Origin: JBAPRR01 sp049281195
GTDB taxonomy: Bacteria > Actinomycetota > Acidimicrobiia > Acidimicrobiales > CAVXTF01
Direction of reading: 5' to 3'
Assembly (NCBI GenBank): GCA_049281195.1
Contig: JBAPRR010000149.1
Coordinates: forward strand, 1-18,029
Length of the DNA: 18,029 nucleotides
Below the pieces are notes generated by a model. The model was not told where the DNA came from, ran no database searches, and saw nothing but the letters and a program-made list of their open reading frames with translations. This document shows positions 13,814-18,029 of the stretch, piece after piece. The position numbers were made by a program, and so were the translations under genes. How positions within the stretch are numbered: the first letter of the stretch is position 1; every line of letters starts with the position of its first letter.

Positions 13814-15544
13814 GTGTCAGAAACCGGCGACCAGGGGGGAACCCAAGCGGCTCCGAAGACCGGTGAGGGCCACGACGATCCCAGGGGTGACCTGAAGTGG
13901 GGAACCATTCCGAATCTCGTTTCGGACGCCGCGGCCCGGTTCGGTGACGCCGACGCACTGATCGACGCTGACACGAGAATCACCTTTGTGGGACTCGCCA
14001 ATCAGGCACTCGAAGTGACCAGAGCCGCCATCGGAATCGGCATCGAGATCGGCGACAGGGTGGGCATATGGGCGCCGAACTCTGCTTCGTGGGTTGTTGC
14101 GGCCCTCGGTCTCGCCGGAGCAGGTGCTGTGCTCGTTCCGATCAACACGCGATTCAAAGGTGGAGAAGCCGCCCACATCCTCCGTGCTTCTGCAGCACGC
14201 GTCCTGTTCACGGTCGAGAGCTTCCTCGGCACCGACTACCCGTCGATGCTCGCAGGTGAAGATCTCCCGTCGCTCGAGAGGATGATCCTTCTCCACGATG
14301 TGAGAGACGAAGCATCAGAGGTGACGTTCGTCGACGAAGTCCCCATCTACGGATGGAGTGAGTTCCTCCTCGCTGAGGAAGGAGTCGTCGAAAGCGAGTC
14401 CGGAAAAGCGGGAAGAACTGTCGGGGTCTCCGAGGCGAAACGCCGCTGGTCCGCCGTCACACCGGACTGCCTATCCGACCTGATGTTCACGTCAGGTACG
14501 ACCGGCAAGCCCAAAGGTGCGATGACCACTCACGCTCAGACCACCCGTACCTTTGCGACCTGGGCCTCAATCGTGGGACTCCGTGAGGGCGATCGCTACC
14601 TGGTCGTAAATCCGTTCTTCCACACGTTCGGGTACAAGGCCGGAATACTGGCATGTCTTATGCAAGGCGCGACGCTCATACCGGTTGACGTGTTCGACGT
14701 GGACAAGGTCCTCCAAAAGGTGGAACAAGAGAAGATCTCCGTTATCCCCGGTCCACCGACGCTCTACCAGTCGATACTGGACCATCCCGACCAGCAGCAG
14801 AAGAACCAGCCGCGCTACGACACCTCGTCGCTCCGCCTGGCCGTGACGGGGGCAGCTGTCGTTCCTGTCGAGTTGGTCAAACGGATGAGGTCCGAGCTCG
14901 GCTTCGAAACGGTTCTCACCGCTTACGGTCTGACCGAATCGACCGGGACGGTAACGATGTGTCGGCGGGGCGACTCTCCGGAGACAATCGCTTCTACCTC
15001 CGGAAGGGCGATTCCAGATCTTGAAGTGCGCGTAGTGGACGACAGAGGAAACGACGTCGAGCCCGGGAATCCCGGCGAGGTCGTCGTGCGCGGCTACACG
15101 GTGATATCCGGGTACTTCGGTGATCCGGAGGCCACTGAAGCGGCGATCGATTCCGAAGGGTGGCTCCACACCGGCGACGTCGGTGTCATGGATGCCGAAC
15201 GAAATCTCCGGATCACCGACAGGACGAAAGACATGTACGTGGTGGGCGGATTCAACGCTTATCCCGCCGAGATCGAGGGGATCATGCTTCGCCACCCGGG
15301 CGTCAGCCAGGTGGCGATCGTCGGTGTTCCCGATACGAGGCTCGGAGAGGTCGGGTGCGCATTCGTTGTTCCGCGCCCCGGACAGGCCACCGGAGACCTT
15401 TCAGAAGAGCTCATCACGTGGTCACGCGACCAGATGGCCAACTACAAGGTCCCACGCCAGGTCCGGATCGTGGAGTCGCTGCCGCTCAACGCGAGTGGCA
15501 AGGTGCTGAAGACGGAGCTCCGTGCCATCGCCGGGAGCGAGTGA
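13814..15544 (+). CDS. fadD3: AMP-forming HIP-CoA ligase, FadD3-like
   Basis: ANL-superfamily acyl-CoA synthetase, 576 aa from the chosen GTG at 13814. It has the ATP P-loop FTSGTTGKPKG near 225, NPFFHTFGYKAGILACLMQGATLIP, VIPGPPTLYQS, AYGLTEST near 370, HTGDVG near 452, ITDRTKDMYVVGGFNAYPAEIE and the C-terminal catalytic Lys-563 in NASGKVLK. The FFH.FGYKAGILACL..GATLIP and GPPT.YQS blocks match mycobacterial FadD3 as I recall it, which activates HIP, the steroid C/D-ring acid, to its CoA ester. The protein is longer than FadD3 (about 503 aa), with an extended N-terminus and a charged insert just before the P-loop (VVESESGKAGRTVGVSEAKR). The start is uncertain: GTG 13667 lies in the terminator, ATG 13754 is possible, 13814 fits homologues best. 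Confidence 0.85.
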   Translation: MSETGDQGGTQAAPKTGEGHDDPRGDLKWGTIPNLVSDAAARFGDADALIDADTRITFVGLANQALEVTRAAIGIGIEIGDRVGIWAPNSASWVVAALGLAGAGAVLVPINTRFKGGEAAHILRASAARVLFTVESFLGTDYPSMLAGEDLPSLERMILLHDVRDEASEVTFVDEVPIYGWSEFLLAEEGVVESESGKAGRTVGVSEAKRRWSAVTPDCLSDLMFTSGTTGKPKGAMTTHAQTTRTFATWASIVGLREGDRYLVVNPFFHTFGYKAGILACLMQGATLIPVDVFDVDKVLQKVEQEKISVIPGPPTLYQSILDHPDQQQKNQPRYDTSSLRLAVTGAAVVPVELVKRMRSELGFETVLTAYGLTESTGTVTMCRRGDSPETIASTSGRAIPDLEVRVVDDRGNDVEPGNPGEVVVRGYTVISGYFGDPEATEAAIDSEGWLHTGDVGVMDAERNLRITDRTKDMYVVGGFNAYPAEIEGIMLRHPGVSQVAIVGVPDTRLGEVGCAFVVPRPGQATGDLSEELITWSRDQMANYKVPRQVRIVESLPLNASGKVLKTELRAIAGSE

Positions 15545-15546
15545 AG

Positions 15547-15575
15547 ACCCGACACAACCCGACACAACCCGACAC
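15547..15575 (+). repeat. Short tandem repeat, three copies of ACCCGACACA
   Basis: Three head-to-tail copies of a 10-base unit (the last lacks its final A) start two bases after the FadD3-like stop and lie before the ribosome site of the dehydrogenase gene. They are non-coding. The unit length equals about one helical turn, so serial protein contact is conceivable, but replication slippage is the plain explanation. Confidence 0.8.
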
Positions 15576-15630
15576 GCCCGGCTCGGAAGATCTTGAAGTT
15601 CTAACCAACCGCCACAGGAGGAAGTAGCTG

Positions 15631-16737
15631 ATGCGAGGCATCGTTTTTACCGGCAGCGATGCCGAGGTGACAGACAAGCTCGAGGTGAGGGACCCCGCCA
15701 GAGGAGAGGTCCTCGTTGCGGTCCAGGCAGCCGGGGTGTGTCACTCCGACCTGTCGGTCATCAACGGAACGATCCCCTGGAAGCCACCCTCGGTCCTCGG
15801 ACATGAAGGCGCGGGGATAGTCGAGAGCGTTGGCGAGGGAGTGACGACGGTCGCGCCCGGCGATCATGTCGTGATCACGACCCTCGCCAACTGTGGGCAC
15901 TGCAGGGCATGCGTAACGGGACATCCGACGTGGTGCATCCGGAGCCTTGGAAACGTGTCGACTCCCTTCGAGTTCAACGGTGAACCTGCGTCCAACTTCG
16001 CGGCCACCTCGGTGTTCGTAGAGCGGACTCTGGTCACGGAGATACAGGTGGTCAAGATCCCCGACGAGGTCCCTTTCACCTCGGCCTGCCTGATCGGGTG
16101 TGGCGTTCTCACCGGAGTGGGTTCGGTCCTGAATCGGGCCAAGGTGGCCCCTGGCGACACCTCAGCTGTGTTCGGCGTCGGCGGTGTCGGGCTGAATGTG
16201 ATCCAGGGTTTGAGGCTGTCCAACGCGAGCAAGATCATCGCGGTCGACACCATCAAGGAGAAGGAGCCCCTGGCAAGGCAGTTCGGTGCCACCGACTTCA
16301 TCGATGCATCATCTGCGGACGCCGTCAAAGAGATCCGCAGGCTCGTGCCCATGGCTCCCACTCGTATACCCGGAGCGCTCGGACCCGGAGGTGTGACCTG
16401 GTCGTTCGATTGTGTCGGTCATCCGAGCGTCCTCAGAAGCGCCATCGACGCACTCGACTGGGGCGGTACCGCTCTGGCGATCGGGATTCCGCCGCGGGGG
16501 AGCGAGGTTTCGGTCGACGTGAATGCCCTTGCCTACGTCGACAGAGGTCTCATGGGTTGCCGGTACGGATCATCCCGCCCTCAGCAAGACGTTGCTCTTT
16601 ACGTCGATCTCTACCTTCAGGGCAAGCTGATGTTGGACGAGCTCGTTACCGAGACGAAGCCTCTCGAAGACTTCAAGGACATCGTCGAGGCCATGCATCA
16701 CGGACGCTTGGCTCGCGGCGTGCTCACTCTCGTATGA
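15631..16737 (+). CDS. Zinc-dependent alcohol dehydrogenase (MDR family)
   Basis: 368-aa medium-chain NAD(P)-dependent alcohol dehydrogenase. The start ATG has AGGAGGA about 8 bases upstream. Catalytic zinc ligands are Cys-37 (GVCHSDL), His-58 (GHEGAG) and Cys-157 (LIGCGVLTGVG). The structural zinc loop is complete with Cys-88, 91, 94 and 102 (NCGHCRACVTGHPTWC). The nucleotide motif is GVGGVG at 182-187. The layout is that of mycobacterial AdhB/AdhD-like class III-type enzymes, tetrameric and cytoplasmic. It lies 86 bases after the ligase gene and 62 bases before a second ligase, so a role in oxidising an alcohol to an aldehyde or ketone before CoA activation in the same catabolic unit is inferred. 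The substrate cannot be named. Confidence 0.93.
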   Translation: MRGIVFTGSDAEVTDKLEVRDPARGEVLVAVQAAGVCHSDLSVINGTIPWKPPSVLGHEGAGIVESVGEGVTTVAPGDHVVITTLANCGHCRACVTGHPTWCIRSLGNVSTPFEFNGEPASNFAATSVFVERTLVTEIQVVKIPDEVPFTSACLIGCGVLTGVGSVLNRAKVAPGDTSAVFGVGGVGLNVIQGLRLSNASKIIAVDTIKEKEPLARQFGATDFIDASSADAVKEIRRLVPMAPTRIPGALGPGGVTWSFDCVGHPSVLRSAIDALDWGGTALAIGIPPRGSEVSVDVNALAYVDRGLMGCRYGSSRPQQDVALYVDLYLQGKLMLDELVTETKPLEDFKDIVEAMHHGRLARGVLTLV

Positions 16738-16799
16738 GCAGCTGACACCCAGCCCCCGATGCTGAGCCACACCGGACCGACTCCGATCCATTGAATCTC

Positions 16800-18029
16800 G
16801 TGAACCGCGAACCCGAGACAGTCGTCGACGTTTTGCGGAGCGCCGTTGATGCAGACGCGGACGTCGGGGCCTACGTCGAGTATGTCGAACAAGAGGGACG
16901 TCGGTCGATCAGCTTCGGTGGACTCGATGCAGCAGCCGACTCGATGGCATCTGTTTTCGCCGACGAGGGAGTTGGAAAAGGAGACGTCGTTGCTCTTCTC
17001 TTGCCGTCTTCGATCGATTACGCGGTCTGCTACCACGCGGCTCTCCGATTGGGAGCGGTAACGAGTGGGGTCAACCCGCGGCTCGGCCAGACCGAGAAGA
17101 GCAGCATCTTCGGTCGGCTCGGTGCACGGCTGACTGTTGTCGATCACACATCCGGCGGCTCAGTGAACTCCGGCGGGGAGAGAACAACAAGCGTGCTGAA
17201 TGATGAGCGTCTCCTCGATCGCTCGGTCGTATCGTCCGTAGTCTCGGAAGCCGCCTCTGGCCGGCCCCCGGCTTCGCGGCCCACCCGACTGCCCCGGATC
17301 GAGCCGACCGATCCGGTTGCGGTGGTGTGGACGGGTGGTTCGACCGGCATTCCGAAAGGCGTTCTCTTCGATCACACGAACCTGCAGGCGGTGTCGGCGG
17401 GGACCGATGTGCTGTCGAGCCTGAAGGATCGAAGACTCTCCCCGCTCCCTTTTGCCCACGTGGGATACATGACGCGAGCTTGGGACGAGATCTCCAAACT
17501 GATAACCACGGTTATCACGCCGACACCGTGGACCGCGGCGACGACAATAAAGATCCTGGACACCGAATCGATCACCGTCGGTCAGGGTGTCCCGACGCAG
17601 TGGGCCCTGGTCCTGGCACACCCCGATTTGGACGACGCCAACACGGAGAGTCTCCGCGTGGCGGGCACCGGAGCCGCGAGAGTCCCCCCCGAGCTAGTTC
17701 GAGCGATGCGCGAACGCTTAGGGTGCCCGGTCGTGGTTCGGTACACGTCGACTGAAACGTCCCTCGGGACCGGAACCAGGCCGGGCGATCCCGACGATGT
17801 CGTTGCCACCACGGTGGGGAGACCGGTTCCGGGAGTTGAGCTGGAGCTCGTCGGTGCGGACGGCTCGATCGTGACCTCCGGTGAAGTCGGGACCGTGAGG
17901 ATGCGCTCGGCTGCGGTCATGCGCGGCTATGTGGGCAGCGGATCGACAATCGATCGTCCTGCCACTGATGCGGTCCTCGATCACCAAGGCTGGGTGACCA
18001 CGGGGGATCTCGGTCGAATGGGATCCGAC
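16800..18029 (+). CDS. AMP-forming acyl-CoA ligase (3' end cut off)
   Basis: First 410 codons of a second ANL-superfamily ligase, open to the window edge. It opens with a substrate-side N-terminal domain (DVVALLLPSSIDYAVCYHAALRLGAVTSGVNPR). The P-loop follows as WTGGSTGIPKGVLFDH, and later come YTSTETSLGTG (adenine-binding motif, usually YG.TE), VGRPVPGVELEL and GWVTTGDLGRMG. The expected C-terminal lysine domain lies beyond the edge. TGG...G.PKG in place of SGTTG.PKG recalls actinobacterial steroid side-chain ligases (FadD17/FadD19 type), but the ST and the TSTE replacement are unusual. The start is GTG 16800 or TTG 16791; neither has a good ribosome site and no ATG is in frame upstream. It is co-directional with the dehydrogenase gene and probably in the same operon. 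It is not a close copy of the FadD3-like gene. Confidence 0.85.
   Translation, partial: MNREPETVVDVLRSAVDADADVGAYVEYVEQEGRRSISFGGLDAAADSMASVFADEGVGKGDVVALLLPSSIDYAVCYHAALRLGAVTSGVNPRLGQTEKSSIFGRLGARLTVVDHTSGGSVNSGGERTTSVLNDERLLDRSVVSSVVSEAASGRPPASRPTRLPRIEPTDPVAVVWTGGSTGIPKGVLFDHTNLQAVSAGTDVLSSLKDRRLSPLPFAHVGYMTRAWDEISKLITTVITPTPWTAATTIKILDTESITVGQGVPTQWALVLAHPDLDDANTESLRVAGTGAARVPPELVRAMRERLGCPVVVRYTSTETSLGTGTRPGDPDDVVATTVGRPVPGVELELVGADGSIVTSGEVGTVRMRSAAVMRGYVGSGSTIDRPATDAVLDHQGWVTTGDLGRMGSD

Noticed and set aside
14567..15295. 242-codon - strand ORF within fadD3
   Set aside because: Antisense shadow of a well-supported ligase; composition rich in His/Arg/Val without a motif.

Overview
The window looks like chromosomal DNA from a high-GC Gram-positive bacterium (Actinomycetota). 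An uncultured Acidimicrobiia-like lineage is my guess, not a proof. The pointers are frequent GTG/TTG starts, chains of GTGA/ATGA overlaps, an actinobacterial-style Tad pilus locus with a LysM-BTAD membrane protein, an F420-type LLM oxidoreductase, and genes close to the mycobacterial steroid C/D-ring (HIP) degradation set. All confident genes are on the + strand except msrB.

Region 1 (1-5977) is the 3' part of a Tad/Flp pilus operon: end of tadB, then tadC, a tiny Flp-like pilin, two TadE-like minor pilins, a TadG-like protein, and a 1005-aa protein with four predicted membrane segments, an outward LysM domain and a cytoplasmic winged-helix/BTAD end. The first TadE-like gene has no ATG, GTG or TTG start upstream of its pilin motif. 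The ATPase and other Tad genes presumably lie upstream of the window.

Region 2 (5978-8278) holds a possible 11-codon leader peptide and hairpin, a stand-alone single-stranded-DNA-binding protein, a strong bulged hairpin terminator, a 104-aa orphan gene with its own terminator, and about 0.7 kb without a convincing gene (possibly a decayed one) that ends in a perfect 28-bp palindrome. msrB follows on the - strand, and a divergent promoter region with a 23-bp operator-like dyad separates it from the next operon.

Region 3 (8279-18029) is a catabolic cluster. A FadE30-like acyl-CoA dehydrogenase and an IpdF-like SDR overlap by 4 bases, and an F420-type LLM oxidoreductase follows. After a large secreted parallel beta-helix protein come a FadD3-like HIP-CoA ligase, a zinc alcohol dehydrogenase and the 5' part of a second AMP-forming ligase that runs off the end. 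In Mycobacterium, fadE30, ipdF and fadD3 sit together and act on the steroid remnant HIP after rings A and B are removed, so this is best read as a partial steroid-degradation locus. The secreted beta-helix gene, with its own leader region and terminator, is foreign to the pathway and splits it in two.

I see no tRNA, rRNA, CRISPR array, transposase or phage gene. The most interesting points are the transmembrane LysM-to-BTAD architecture in the pilus operon, the missing start at 1721, the ssb next to the Tad locus, and the beta-helix gene embedded in a HIP-type cluster.
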